Shown: positions 49,985 to 59,088 of the stretch, piece after piece | Layout of the letters: every line of letters starts with the position of its first letter | Numbering within the stretch: position 1 is the first letter of the stretch | From: CAG-791 sp963593905 | GTDB lineage: Bacteria > Bacillota > Clostridia > Lachnospirales > Lachnospiraceae | DNA length: 64,000 bases | Reading direction: 5' to 3' | Assembly: GCA_963593905.1 (NCBI GenBank) | Contig: CAVBBL010000001.1 | Location: forward strand, 62,001 to 126,000 | Position numbers and translations under genes: made by a program | The notes under the pieces: model-generated | Database searches by the model: none | What the model saw: only the letters and a program-made list of their open reading frames with translations | What the model was told of the DNA's origin: nothing

Positions 49985-51418
49985 ATGGAAAGAATGAATG
50001 CATGGATCACTTATGATCTGGAAATGCAGAAAGCCTGCAATGATTTTGCGGCAGAATACATCAAATTCATCAGCGAAGCAAAGACGGAGCGGGAGTGCGT
50101 GGATGAGATTGTAAACCGCGCTGAAAAAGAAGGCTTTGTGGAGCTGCAGAAGGCCATCGCAGAGGGAAAGAAGCTGAAAAAGGGAGACGGTATATATAGC
50201 GTCTGGATGAACAAGGCTGTCTGCCTGTTCCGCGTGGGAGAGAAGCCCATGGAGGATGGTCTTAACATCCTGGGAGCACATATCGATTCCCCCAGAATGG
50301 ACATTAAGCAGAATCCTCTTTATGAGGACGGTGGTTTTGCACTTCTGGATACCCATTATTACGGCGGTATCAAGAAGTACCAGTTCGTGGCATTGCCCTT
50401 GGCTATTCACGGCGTAGTGGTGAAAAAAGACGGGGAGACAATCATCTTAAATGTAGGTGAGGATGAGGATGATCCGGTATTTTTCGTTTCTGATCTGCTG
50501 ATTCATCTCTCCACGGAACAAATGGAAAAGAAGGCAGCCAGAGTCATCGAGGGAGAAGCCTTGGATATCATCGTAGGCAATAAGCCTGTGATCATCGACG
50601 CCAAATCCAAAGCAGGCAGTAAGGGGAAGAAAGCCCCCGGCAGTGACGCAGTAAAAAAAGCAATTCTGGAGATCCTGAAGGAAAAGTATGACTTTGAGGA
50701 AAAGGATTTTGAGTCTGCAGAATTAGAAGTGGTACCTGCAGGAAGAGCCAGAGAGGCAGGTTTTGACCGCTCTATGGTCCTTGGCTACGGTCAGGATGAC
50801 CGTGTTTGCGCTTATCCTTCCATGGAGGCTATTTTCTGGGTGAAGGAGCCGGCACGCACTGCTGTGTGCCTTCTGGTGGATAAAGAAGAAATCGGCAGCG
50901 TGGGCGCCACGGGCATGCAGTCCCGATTCTTTGAGAATGCGCTGGCAGAGGTAATGAATCTTTGCGGTGAATACAGTGAGCTGGGGCTTCGCCGAGCATT
51001 GGCGAACAGCTGCATGCTTTCTTCCGATGTATCCAGTGCCTTTGATCCCACCTATGCTTCCAGTTTTGATAAGAAGAATGTGGCTTACCTTGGCCGGGGC
51101 ATGGTATTTAATAAATTCACCGGTGCCAGAGGAAAGTCCGGCTCCAATGATGCCAATGCAGAGTATATCGCTCATCTCAGAGATATCTTTGAGGGGGAGG
51201 ATATTCAGACACAGACTGCAGAGCTGGGCAGAGTGGATTTAGGCGGCGGCGGTACCATCGCCTATATTCTGGCTTTGTACGGCATGAATGTCATCGACAG
51301 CGGTGTGCCGGTCTTAAATATGCACGCACCCTATGAGGCTACCAGCAAGGCAGATATTTATGAGGCGTTCCGTGGCTACATTGCTTTCCTGGAAAAGGCA
51401 AGTCTGCGCAATTGGTAA
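49985..51418 (+). CDS. apeA: M18 family aminopeptidase
   Basis: A 477-aa zinc aminopeptidase of the DAP/aspartyl aminopeptidase family. Metal and catalytic residues appear in GAHIDSPRMD (His, Asp), DKEEIGS (Glu-Glu), SSDVSSAFDP (Asp) and NMHAPYE (His). It likely frees acidic or neutral N-terminal residues in the cytoplasm. ATG 49985 follows AAGGAGCGG. It starts 26 bp after pheT and may be read through from the same transcript. Confidence 0.94.
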   Translation: MERMNAWITYDLEMQKACNDFAAEYIKFISEAKTERECVDEIVNRAEKEGFVELQKAIAEGKKLKKGDGIYSVWMNKAVCLFRVGEKPMEDGLNILGAHIDSPRMDIKQNPLYEDGGFALLDTHYYGGIKKYQFVALPLAIHGVVVKKDGETIILNVGEDEDDPVFFVSDLLIHLSTEQMEKKAARVIEGEALDIIVGNKPVIIDAKSKAGSKGKKAPGSDAVKKAILEILKEKYDFEEKDFESAELEVVPAGRAREAGFDRSMVLGYGQDDRVCAYPSMEAIFWVKEPARTAVCLLVDKEEIGSVGATGMQSRFFENALAEVMNLCGEYSELGLRRALANSCMLSSDVSSAFDPTYASSFDKKNVAYLGRGMVFNKFTGARGKSGSNDANAEYIAHLRDIFEGEDIQTQTAELGRVDLGGGGTIAYILALYGMNVIDSGVPVLNMHAPYEATSKADIYEAFRGYIAFLEKASLRNW

Positions 51419-51478
51419 AGTCTGAGGAAAATTTGACAGCCGGGCAGTGGAAATAAACCGCATAATGGTTTATCTTTG

Positions 51479-51510
51479 TATACAGCAGTGAGATTCTCAC
51501 TGCTGTATAT
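51479..51510 (+). terminator. Hairpin after the M18 gene
   Basis: TATACAGCAGTGAG-ATT-CTCACTGCTGTATA, a perfect 14-bp stem; the T run is short (TTGTGTTT), so it may be a weak terminator. Confidence 0.65.
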
Positions 51511-51546
51511 TGTGTTTAAAGGATGATACAGGAAGAGAGGCTTTCC

Positions 51547-52626
51547 ATGGAAATAAAAACTGCTGGAGAAAGAGTGAACGTAACAGAAGTGCCGGAGGGA
51601 CTTCGCACGGCGGACTATGATTTTGATCTGCCGAAGGAATTGATCGCCCAGGATCCCTTGGAGGACCGGGCAGCATCCAGGCTGCTTTTATTGAATAAAG
51701 AGACCGGAGAGACAAAAGATTCCATTTTCAGGGATATCATTGACTATCTGGAACCGGGCGAGACATTGGTGCTCAATAATACTAAAGTCATTCCCGCAAG
51801 ACTTCTTGGCGTCAAAAAGGATACCGGCGCCGCAGTGGAGATCCTTTTACTGAAACGCAGGGAAAATGATATCTGGGAAACCCTGGTAAGACCCGGTAAG
51901 AAGCTGCGTCCCGGAGCAGAGGTGAGTTTTGGAGACGGCCTTTTGACAGCTACGATACTGGAAATCGTAGAAGAGGGCAATCGGTTGGTACAGTTCCACT
52001 ATGAGGGAATCTTTGAGGAGGTGCTGGATCAGCTGGGAGAGATGCCGCTGCCTCCCTATATCACGCACAAGCTGCAGGATAAGAATATGTACCAGACCGT
52101 CTATGCCAAATACGACGGCTCTGCAGCAGCGCCTACGGCAGGACTGCATTTTACAAAGGAACTTTTGGAAGAAATTCAGAAAAAGGGTGTGAACATTGCC
52201 TATGTCACCCTGCATGTGGGCCTTGGCACCTTCCGTCCGGTCAAAGTGGACAATGTAAAGGAACATCACATGCACACAGAGTGGTATCAGGTGACACCGG
52301 AGGCGGCGGATCTGATCAACCGCACGCATGCGGCAGGAAAGCGGGTAATCTGTGTGGGTACCACCAGCTGCCGTACAGTGGAGAGCGCTGCGGATGAAAA
52401 TGGCATCATCCATGCCGGTGCCGATAATACCTCCATTTTTATCTATCCCGGATATCATTTTAAGGTGATGGATGCACTGATCACCAACTTTCATTTGCCG
52501 GAATCTACCCTGATGATGCTGGTGTCGGCATTCGCCGGGAGAGAACACATCCTGGAGGCATATAAGGAAGCGGTGGAGAAGAGGTACAGATTCTTCAGTT
52601 TCGGGGATGCAATGTATCTGTATTAG
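51547..52626 (+). CDS. queA: S-adenosylmethionine:tRNA ribosyltransferase-isomerase
   Basis: Converts preQ1 in tRNA to epoxyqueuosine using SAM as ribosyl donor. It is 359 aa. Typical segments are YDFDLPKELIAQDPLEDRAASRLL, LVLNNTKVIPARL, AAPTAGLHFT and TNFHLPESTLMMLV. The start at 51547 follows AGAGAGG. No tgt or other queuosine gene is in the window. Confidence 0.96.
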   Translation: MEIKTAGERVNVTEVPEGLRTADYDFDLPKELIAQDPLEDRAASRLLLLNKETGETKDSIFRDIIDYLEPGETLVLNNTKVIPARLLGVKKDTGAAVEILLLKRRENDIWETLVRPGKKLRPGAEVSFGDGLLTATILEIVEEGNRLVQFHYEGIFEEVLDQLGEMPLPPYITHKLQDKNMYQTVYAKYDGSAAAPTAGLHFTKELLEEIQKKGVNIAYVTLHVGLGTFRPVKVDNVKEHHMHTEWYQVTPEAADLINRTHAAGKRVICVGTTSCRTVESAADENGIIHAGADNTSIFIYPGYHFKVMDALITNFHLPESTLMMLVSAFAGREHILEAYKEAVEKRYRFFSFGDAMYLY

Positions 52627-52713
52627 TGCCTGTAATAAGAATTATAGTAGGGACAGCTTTGCTGACAGAAAGTTTTGGTGAAAATTTTGTTTACAGACTG
52701 TCTTTGACAAAAA

Positions 52714-52775
52714 TAAACAGCCGGGAAGTGGCTGTGAGAATTCGATATTCTCATAGCTCCTTTCCGGCTGTTTTG
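52714..52775. terminator. Bidirectional terminator between queA and aroA
   Basis: Long imperfect stem AACAGCCGG...GAGAAT / ATTCTC...CCGGCTGTT ending in TTTTG, between convergent genes. Confidence 0.85.
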
Positions 52776-52800
52776 TGTTGTGACTGCAGGTCTCATATAA

Positions 52801-54111
52801 TCATGTCAAAGAAGTCAGATCCTCAAAGAATCCGGGATAGCTGATGGTGACACATTGTTCATCTTTGATCATTGTCTCACCCTCTGCAATGAGAGCAGCG
52901 ACGGCAAAGCTCATGGCAATGCGGTGATCTAATCGCGGTTCAATGACGGCACCGTGCAAAGGTTTACCACCCTCAATAATAAAACCATCCTCTGTAGGGG
53001 TAATGTCGGCGCCCATAGCCCGGAGATTTTCTGTCACAGCGTCTATACGATTGCATTCTTTGACCTTTAATTCGGCGGCATCCCGGACAATGGTGGTTCC
53101 TTCAGCTGCTGCGGCCATGATGGCAATCACGGGGAGTTCATCTATGAGAGTGGGAATGATGGCGCCCTCAATCACAGTGCCGTGGAGTGCGCTGGATTTT
53201 ACCACCAGGTCTGCGATGGGCTCTGCGTCGTTTTTTTCGTTCGTATACTCGATGGAGGCTCCCATAGCCTTAGCTACCTGTAGAATGCCGGCTCTGGTTG
53301 CGTTGATGCCGACATTGCGGATGATGACCTCGCTGCCCGGGACGATCAATCCGGCGGCAATAAAGTAAGCGGCGGAGGAGATATCTCCGGGCACCTGAAT
53401 CTGCTGGGCATAGAGTTCGCGACAGGGAGAGATGGTGATCCGGGCTCGTCCTGTTTCCTTTTCGACAGTGGTGTTTAAATCTGCACCGAAGGCAGAGAGC
53501 ATCCTTTCTGTGTGATCTCTGGAGAGAGAAGGCTCTTCCACGGTGGTCTGTCCCTGTGCATAGAGGCCGGCGCAGAGAATGGCAGATTTTACCTGGGCAG
53601 AGGCTACGGGAGAGGCATAGCAGATGCCGTGGAGAGAAGTGCCGCTGATGCGAAGAGGCGCGCAGTCATTGCCCTGTACGCTGCAGATGGAGGCACCCAT
53701 CTGGGTCAGGGGGGTAATCACACGTTTCATAGGACGATGGTTAATGGAATCATCCCCGGAGAGAATGGTTGTAAAGTGCTGAGGTGCCAGTATGCCGGAG
53801 ATAATGCGGGTGGTGGTGCCGCTGTTGCCTGTGTAGAGCTGTGCTTCTTCTTTGCCGTCGGCAGGAGTCAGGCCATGCATGCCTTTGCCGTGTACGAGTA
53901 CATGACCGGCGGCAGCGTCGCAGTCAATGTCCACACCCAGACGGCGAAAGCAGTCTATGGTAGAAAGACAGTCGGCACCGTTTAAAAATCCGGTTACTTC
54001 GGTAGTGCCCTTGGCCAGTGAGCCAAACATGACAGCACGGTGGGAGATAGATTTATCCCCGGGCACTGTGACGGCACCGGAGAGTCTGTGAGCCTTTTGA
54101 AGAGTAAGCAT
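52801..54111 (-). CDS. aroA: 3-phosphoshikimate 1-carboxyvinyltransferase (EPSP synthase)
   Basis: Sixth step of the shikimate pathway, 436 aa. Signature PGDKSISHRAVMFGSLAKG (about 15-33), LYTGNSGTTTRIISG with substrate-binding residues, LSRDHTERML, and the C-terminal LDHRIAMSFAVAALIAEG. ATG at 54111 follows GAAAGG and gives a conserved start; a longer reading to 54156 adds unrelated residues. It lies 107 bp after tyrA on the same strand. The usual Gly-Asn-Ser-Gly-Thr loop is intact. Confidence 0.97.
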   Translation of the reverse strand: MLTLQKAHRLSGAVTVPGDKSISHRAVMFGSLAKGTTEVTGFLNGADCLSTIDCFRRLGVDIDCDAAAGHVLVHGKGMHGLTPADGKEEAQLYTGNSGTTTRIISGILAPQHFTTILSGDDSINHRPMKRVITPLTQMGASICSVQGNDCAPLRISGTSLHGICYASPVASAQVKSAILCAGLYAQGQTTVEEPSLSRDHTERMLSAFGADLNTTVEKETGRARITISPCRELYAQQIQVPGDISSAAYFIAAGLIVPGSEVIIRNVGINATRAGILQVAKAMGASIEYTNEKNDAEPIADLVVKSSALHGTVIEGAIIPTLIDELPVIAIMAAAAEGTTIVRDAAELKVKECNRIDAVTENLRAMGADITPTEDGFIIEGGKPLHGAVIEPRLDHRIAMSFAVAALIAEGETMIKDEQCVTISYPGFFEDLTSLT

Positions 54112-54218
54112 GGCGATGACCTTTCTTTGTAAATTTGCAATAATAATGAACGGCATCTCTGATACAATAGATATTGCAAAGCATGTATTGTTTCAGAAAA
54201 GCTGTAAAGCATGTATGC

Positions 54219-55310
54219 TCAGTGGAGCATATAGCCGTTTTCCGTGAGCAGCTCTCTGGCTCTGCAAAGACCATCCTCCGTGTGCAGTTCGATGCGCAGT
54301 ACACCTTCCTGATATTCCCGATTATGCTGGATGCCGATATTTTTGATGTTGATCTCGGCCTGGGCCAGAAGATTGACAATCTCTGCGATGACGCCGGGGC
54401 GGTCCGGAATATCCACATACAGGGCGAAAACGCTGGGCAGAGCACCGCTGCGGTTTTCTGCAAAGCCTTCTCGGTAGACCCGTGCATTGTCAAAGAACTG
54501 ATAGATTTGTTCACTGTCTCCCTCGGCAATGGAAGATCGTATCCTCTGCAGGCTTTCGATATAGTCATCCAGTAGAGAGAGGATATTGTCTTTGTTGGTC
54601 AGGCAGATCTGCTGCCACATAACGGCAGAGGAAGAAGAGATTCTGGTGATATCCTTGAATCCTCCTGCAGCGATCATTTTCATGATGCCCTGGGCATCGT
54701 CGCTGTCCTTGATGAGGTTGACCAGGGAAGCAGAGACCACGTGAGGTACATGGCTGACAGCCGCTGTGGCGTAGTCGTGCTTCTGACAGTCCAGAATCAG
54801 CGGAATAGCTCCGAGAGATGCAATGAAGGCGGTAAAGGATGCTGCCTTCTGGGGAGAAACCTCCGGCTCCGGAGCCAGGATATAGTAAGCGTTTTCCAAA
54901 AGCTTTGCTCTGGAATTGCGGTATCCGGTGCGCTCGCTGCCGGCCATGGGATGCCCGCCGATGAAATATTCCTGCAACCCTGCCTGTCGGATATGCTGAT
55001 GGATGTCCGTCTTGACGCTGCCAATGTCCGTCAGGATTGCCTCGGGAGAGAGAATCCTCTTGACAGCAGGCAGATTCTCATCATTGTGGGCAACCGGCGC
55101 ACATAGAAAAATAATATCGCAGTCTGCAAAGGACTCATCGATGGCGCCCGCTGCCTGCGTCAGGACATGGTCCTGTAAGGCTTCCTTAAGAGAAGTCTGA
55201 TCCGGATCATAGGCTATGATCTTGGCATCGGCATTGGTGTTGCGAATCGCTCTGGCAATGGAGCCGCCGATGAGCCCCAGACCTATAAATCCAAAAGTAT
55301 GAAATAGCAT
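54219..55310 (-). CDS. tyrA: Prephenate dehydrogenase with ACT domain
   Basis: Makes 4-hydroxyphenylpyruvate for tyrosine, 363 aa. The NAD-binding fold begins GFIGLGLIGGSIARAI; GGHPMAGSERTG and AAVSHVPHVVSASL are active-site regions. The last about 75 residues (YVDIPDRPGVIAEIVNLLAQAEINIKNIGI) are an ACT domain, probably for tyrosine feedback. ATG at 55310 follows CGAGGA. It is transcribed with aroA from the promoter at 55447-55475. Confidence 0.95.
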   Translation of the reverse strand: MLFHTFGFIGLGLIGGSIARAIRNTNADAKIIAYDPDQTSLKEALQDHVLTQAAGAIDESFADCDIIFLCAPVAHNDENLPAVKRILSPEAILTDIGSVKTDIHQHIRQAGLQEYFIGGHPMAGSERTGYRNSRAKLLENAYYILAPEPEVSPQKAASFTAFIASLGAIPLILDCQKHDYATAAVSHVPHVVSASLVNLIKDSDDAQGIMKMIAAGGFKDITRISSSSAVMWQQICLTNKDNILSLLDDYIESLQRIRSSIAEGDSEQIYQFFDNARVYREGFAENRSGALPSVFALYVDIPDRPGVIAEIVNLLAQAEINIKNIGIQHNREYQEGVLRIELHTEDGLCRARELLTENGYMLH

Positions 55311-55446
55311 GGTTATCCTCGCTTTTAAGCAGTAACTAAGCATTTTTAACACAACTGTGAATGGTGACAGCTGTTTGCATCTTTTAATTTCTCACGAGAG
55401 TAAGCGCTCATCGGAGCTTTTGACCTCTGCTCCCTAACATCATGTA

Positions 55447-55475
55447 ATTGTAAAACGTAAGGGTAAATTTGACAA
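55447..55475 (-). promoter_or_regulatory. Sigma-A promoter of tyrA-aroA
   Basis: Read on the minus strand: TTGTCA (55475-55470), a 17-bp spacer, TACAAT (55452-55447). The leader of about 130 nt has no aromatic-rich leader peptide that I can find. Confidence 0.8.
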
Positions 55476-55497
55476 CCACAAGGAAGGAAAGCAAGAC

Positions 55498-56322
55498 ATG
55501 ACCGGTGAACATCTGATTCGTTTCTTTTATAAATTAACAGGAGTTAAGATCCCCGATGCGCTGGCCAGGGAACACTATGCCTATAACAGGCAGAGGGAGA
55601 AACTGCTGGCAGGAAATTACATTTACTCGCAATACGTGGCGCCCTTGTCTGATTTTCAGTTCGGCAAAGTCTCTGTATCCTATGCAGGCTGTGCAGCAGT
55701 AGCTGTTTACAATACCATGCGTTTTCTGGGAATGCCTGTATCCTTTTCAGAGGTAATCTACAGACTGGAACAGAGCGGTCTTTTGTCTATGGGAGGTAAA
55801 ATGGGCACCAATCCCTGTCTTTTAATAGGCACTCTGGAAAAAATAACGCCCTTCGGTGCAAAAGGCGAATGGAGGTGCTTTCGTGATCCGGCGCAGCTGG
55901 AGAATTGGAAAAAGGAAACCGACAAGGAAACTGACAATGAAATAGACAAGGAAATAGACAAGGAAATAGATAATGAAATAGATAATGAAACACACAGGAA
56001 AACAGATAGGAAAACTGATGGAAAAATAGATTGGAAAACAGAGGAGAAAACAGGAAAAGCCGAAATGCAGGGAAATAAAAAAATGGCGGCTATATTGGCG
56101 GTCTGGAATGACAGGAACAATCCGCGAAAAGGAATGCATTTTTATATGCTCTGCAGTGAAGGAAACGGCTGGAAAGCTATGAACCGGCTGGATGGATCAA
56201 AACAGGATAGAATTTATTCCTCTGCGGCGGACTCGCTGGGCAAAAGCAGGCTGATTTTGGGATATTGCTTTATGACAGCCGGTGGCAGTCATGAAGTTGC
56301 CTACGAGCAGCGGCTGCGTTGA
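55498..56322 (+). CDS. C39-like cysteine-protease-fold protein with tetrapeptide-repeat linker
   Basis: A 274-aa protein with no signal peptide. VSYAGCAAVAVYNTMRFLG (about 60-80) resembles the Cys of papain-fold C39-like proteins, and KGMHFYMLCSEG (about 217) would bring the His; a role as a peptidase or an inactive relative is a guess. Between them lies a stretch (about 139-186) of (K/N)E(I/T)D repeats encoded by 12-bp units (55915-56055), rich in Lys and acidic residues. GGAAGG precedes ATG 55498. Confidence 0.6.
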   Translation: MTGEHLIRFFYKLTGVKIPDALAREHYAYNRQREKLLAGNYIYSQYVAPLSDFQFGKVSVSYAGCAAVAVYNTMRFLGMPVSFSEVIYRLEQSGLLSMGGKMGTNPCLLIGTLEKITPFGAKGEWRCFRDPAQLENWKKETDKETDNEIDKEIDKEIDNEIDNETHRKTDRKTDGKIDWKTEEKTGKAEMQGNKKMAAILAVWNDRNNPRKGMHFYMLCSEGNGWKAMNRLDGSKQDRIYSSAADSLGKSRLILGYCFMTAGGSHEVAYEQRLR

Positions 56323-56522
56323 GTGCTTGGATATGACATTGCAGAATTTATGATGAGATTTTGCTGACGTTGCAATAGGATTCTGCATGGATTGTTTGAA
56401 ATGATCCTGCGCTCGGGGTATAATACACAATTTTGTAGCGCGCTTCCGTACTGTTTGTGTAAAAAAATTCCATAAACTTTTGTTGATTTGTTTGAAAAGT
56501 TTGTAAATTTGAACGATTTTGC

Positions 56523-56551
56523 TTGTATATTGCAGATAACTTTAGTAAAAT
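56523..56551 (+). promoter_or_regulatory. Sigma-A promoter of the EF-G paralogue
   Basis: TTGTAT (56523-56528), a 17-bp spacer, TAAAAT (56546-56551); its start near 56558 excludes the ATG there as an initiator. The 300 bp between this and the C39-like gene shows no gene; a TATAAT at about 56419 lacks a good -35. Confidence 0.7.
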
Positions 56552-56620
56552 ATACACATGAATTTGCAAAATATCAGACAGATATATGCAAATGAACAAA
56601 AGACTGGAGGGCACGACGAC

Positions 56621-58714
56621 ATGAAGGTTTATACGACAGAAAAAATCAGAAATGTGGTGTTGCTGGGACACGGCGGCTGCGGTAAGACTACCCTGGCAGA
56701 GTCCATGGCATATCTGGCCGGTGTTTCATCCCGTATGGGTAAGGTAGAGGATGGCAATACCTTAAGCGATTTTACAAAAGAAGAGCAAAAGAGACAGATT
56801 TCCATTTCCACGTCTTTACTTCCTATTGAGTGGGAAGACTGTAAGATCAACATTCTGGATACCCCCGGTTTTTTTGATTTTGTGGGCGAAGTAGAAGAGG
56901 CTATCAGTGTGGCTGATGCGGCTATCATTGTGATCTCCGGTAAAAACGGCGTAGAAGTGGGCACGCAGAAAGCCTGGGAACTGTGTGAAAAATACAATAT
57001 CCCCCGTATGTTCTTTGTAACGGATATGGATATAGATAATGCTTCCTATCGTGAAGTTATCGAGAATCTTTCTGCTGATTATGGCAAAAAGATCGCTCCT
57101 TTTAACCTTCCTATTCGTGAAAACGAGCAGTTTGTAGGTTATGTCAATGTTATTCAGGAAAAGGGCTTCCGTTGGAACGGCAAGGAAGTAGATGAGTGTG
57201 AGATCCCTGAATACAGCAGGCCTAATCTGCAGCTCTACAGAGATACCTTGATGGAAGCAGTGGCAGAAACCAGCGAGGAGTTTATGGAGCGGTATTTTAA
57301 CGGTGATACCTTCTCGGAGGCCGAAATCCGCGCCAGCGTCAGAGGCAATGTCTGTGACGGCTCTATCGTGCCTGTGGAGATGGGCTCCAGTGTTCTTTGT
57401 CAGGGCATTTACACATTGCTGGATGATATCGTCAAATATATGCCCAGCCCCGAGAATCGCAAGATGAACGGCATTAACTTAAAGACCAATGAAATTTTTG
57501 AAGCGAACTTTGATTTCAGTAAGCCTAAGTCAGCTTATATCTTTAAGACCATAGTGGATCCCTTCATCGGAAAATATTCACTGATTAAAGTGCGCTCCGG
57601 CGTCATCAAGACAGATGATCTTGTTTACAATGCAAGGCTTAGCGAGGAAGCTAAGATCGGCAAGCTCTATATCATGCAGGGCAATAAGACCACAGAGATT
57701 CCGGAGCTTCACGCAGGAGATTTAGGTGCATTGGCCAAATTCGGAGATGCCAAGACAGGAGATACCCTTTCCTCCAAGGCAACGCCGGTGCAGTATGCGC
57801 CTATGGATATTTCCACGCCTTATACTTATCTGCGCTATCGCCCCAAGAAAAAGGATGACATTGACAAGATTGCCCAGGCTATGTCCAAGCTTATGGCAGA
57901 GGATCCTACCTTCAAGGCAGTGAATGATTCTGAAAATCGGCAGACCCTGATCTACGGCATGGGTGATCTGCAGCTGGATGTCATAAAGAGCAAACTCCTC
58001 AATGAATACAAGGTGGAGATTGAGACGGAAAAGCCGAAGGTGGCGTTCAGAGAGACTATTCGCAAGACCTCCGATGTGGAATACAAATATAAAAAGCAGT
58101 CCGGCGGTCATGGACAGTATGGCCACGTTAAGATTAAATTCTCACCTTCCGGTGATCAGAATGTTCCTTATGAGTTCGCACAGGAAGTAGTAGGCGGCTC
58201 CGTGCCGAAAAATTATTTCCCCGCTGTGGAAAAGGGCATCGCAGAATCAGTCCAGAGGGGACCTTTGGCAGCTTATCCCGTAGTGGGCGTAAAGGCTGTG
58301 CTCTATGACGGCTCCTATCATCCGGTGGATTCTTCGGAAATGGCCTTTAAGACCGCGGCAGTACAGGCATTTAAGAAAGGCTTTATGGAGGCAGGTCCTG
58401 TGCTCCTTGAGCCTATCGTAAGTCTTCATGTGACGGTGCCGGATACCTATACCGGCGATGTGATGGGAGATTTGAATAAGAGAAGAGGAAGAGTCCTCGG
58501 CATGAGTCCTCTGCCGGGAGGTAAGCAGACCATCGATGCCGATGTACCGATGATGGAACTCTTTGATTACTGTACCGTGCTTCGTTCCATGACAGGCGGC
58601 CGTGGAGAATATCGGTATGAGTTTGCCAGATATGAGCAGACCCCTGCGGATATTCAGAGTAAGGAAGTGGCAGCCAGAGCAGCAAAGGTAGCAGAAGGAA
58701 ATGCAGCAGAATAA
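56621..58714 (+). CDS. fusA2: EF-G-type translation GTPase (EF-G paralogue)
   Basis: A 697-aa GTPase with the five-domain EF-G plan. G1 reads GHGGCGKTTL in place of GHVDHGKTT, G3 is DTPGFFDF, and G4 is TDMD instead of NKMD, so base recognition is altered. The switch I region is DFTKEEQKRQISIS. Domain IV has KKQSGGHGQYGHVKIKF, and domain V ends in GEYRYEFARYEQTP. This matches the diverged EF-G2-like group, whose role is less clear than that of EF-G proper. ATG 56621 follows GGAGG. Confidence 0.88.
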   Translation: MKVYTTEKIRNVVLLGHGGCGKTTLAESMAYLAGVSSRMGKVEDGNTLSDFTKEEQKRQISISTSLLPIEWEDCKINILDTPGFFDFVGEVEEAISVADAAIIVISGKNGVEVGTQKAWELCEKYNIPRMFFVTDMDIDNASYREVIENLSADYGKKIAPFNLPIRENEQFVGYVNVIQEKGFRWNGKEVDECEIPEYSRPNLQLYRDTLMEAVAETSEEFMERYFNGDTFSEAEIRASVRGNVCDGSIVPVEMGSSVLCQGIYTLLDDIVKYMPSPENRKMNGINLKTNEIFEANFDFSKPKSAYIFKTIVDPFIGKYSLIKVRSGVIKTDDLVYNARLSEEAKIGKLYIMQGNKTTEIPELHAGDLGALAKFGDAKTGDTLSSKATPVQYAPMDISTPYTYLRYRPKKKDDIDKIAQAMSKLMAEDPTFKAVNDSENRQTLIYGMGDLQLDVIKSKLLNEYKVEIETEKPKVAFRETIRKTSDVEYKYKKQSGGHGQYGHVKIKFSPSGDQNVPYEFAQEVVGGSVPKNYFPAVEKGIAESVQRGPLAAYPVVGVKAVLYDGSYHPVDSSEMAFKTAAVQAFKKGFMEAGPVLLEPIVSLHVTVPDTYTGDVMGDLNKRRGRVLGMSPLPGGKQTIDADVPMMELFDYCTVLRSMTGGRGEYRYEFARYEQTPADIQSKEVAARAAKVAEGNAAE

Positions 58715-58721
58715 AAAGTAC

Positions 58722-58751
58722 TTGCACATCTGACTAAACACATGTTATAAT
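58722..58751 (+). promoter_or_regulatory. Sigma-A promoter of rpmE
   Basis: TTGCAC (58722-58727), an 18-bp spacer, TATAAT (58746-58751). Confidence 0.85.
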
Positions 58752-58818
58752 GACAAAGCTGTTTTGAACAGAAATAATCATTACAAAATGTGAATGATAG
58801 ATAGTGAGGTGAGAAGCA

Positions 58819-59028
58819 ATGAAAGAAGGAATCCAGCCTGCATATTATCAGGCAACTGTGACCTGCAACTGCGGCAACACATTTGTAACCGGCTCCACAA
58901 AGCCTGAGATCCACGTGGAAGTCTGCTCCAAGTGCCATTCATTCTATACTGGCCAGCAGAAGGCTGCAGCCGCAAGAGGACGTATCGAGAAGTTCAACAA
59001 AAAGTACGGCGTCGGCGCAAACAACTAG
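58819..59028 (+). CDS. rpmE: 50S ribosomal protein L31, zinc-binding form
   Basis: bL31, 69 aa. Cysteines in TCNCGNTF and CSKCHSFYTGQQK form the zinc site, so this is the C+ form. GTGAGGTGAG precedes the ATG. It has its own promoter and terminator. Confidence 0.97.
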   Translation: MKEGIQPAYYQATVTCNCGNTFVTGSTKPEIHVEVCSKCHSFYTGQQKAAAARGRIEKFNKKYGVGANN

Positions 59029-59047
59029 ATTGGAAATCGCAACCTAT

Positions 59048-59082
59048 GACAAGGCTGGGGCGTTTTGCCTCAGTCTTGTTTT
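59048..59082 (+). terminator. Terminator of rpmE
   Basis: GACAAGGCTGGGGC / GCCTCAGTCTTGTT with T-rich tail, abutting the next start. Confidence 0.8.
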
Positions 59083-59088
59083 GCGATT

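Noticed and set aside
54741..55106. Open frames opposite tyrA and other genes
   Set aside because: They are antisense shadows with no ribosome sites, and the coding-strand proteins are clear.
55311..55440. Leader-peptide attenuator for tyrA-aroA
   Set aside because: The leader frame reads MLGSRGQKLR with no aromatic residues and no terminator hairpin with a T run was seen.
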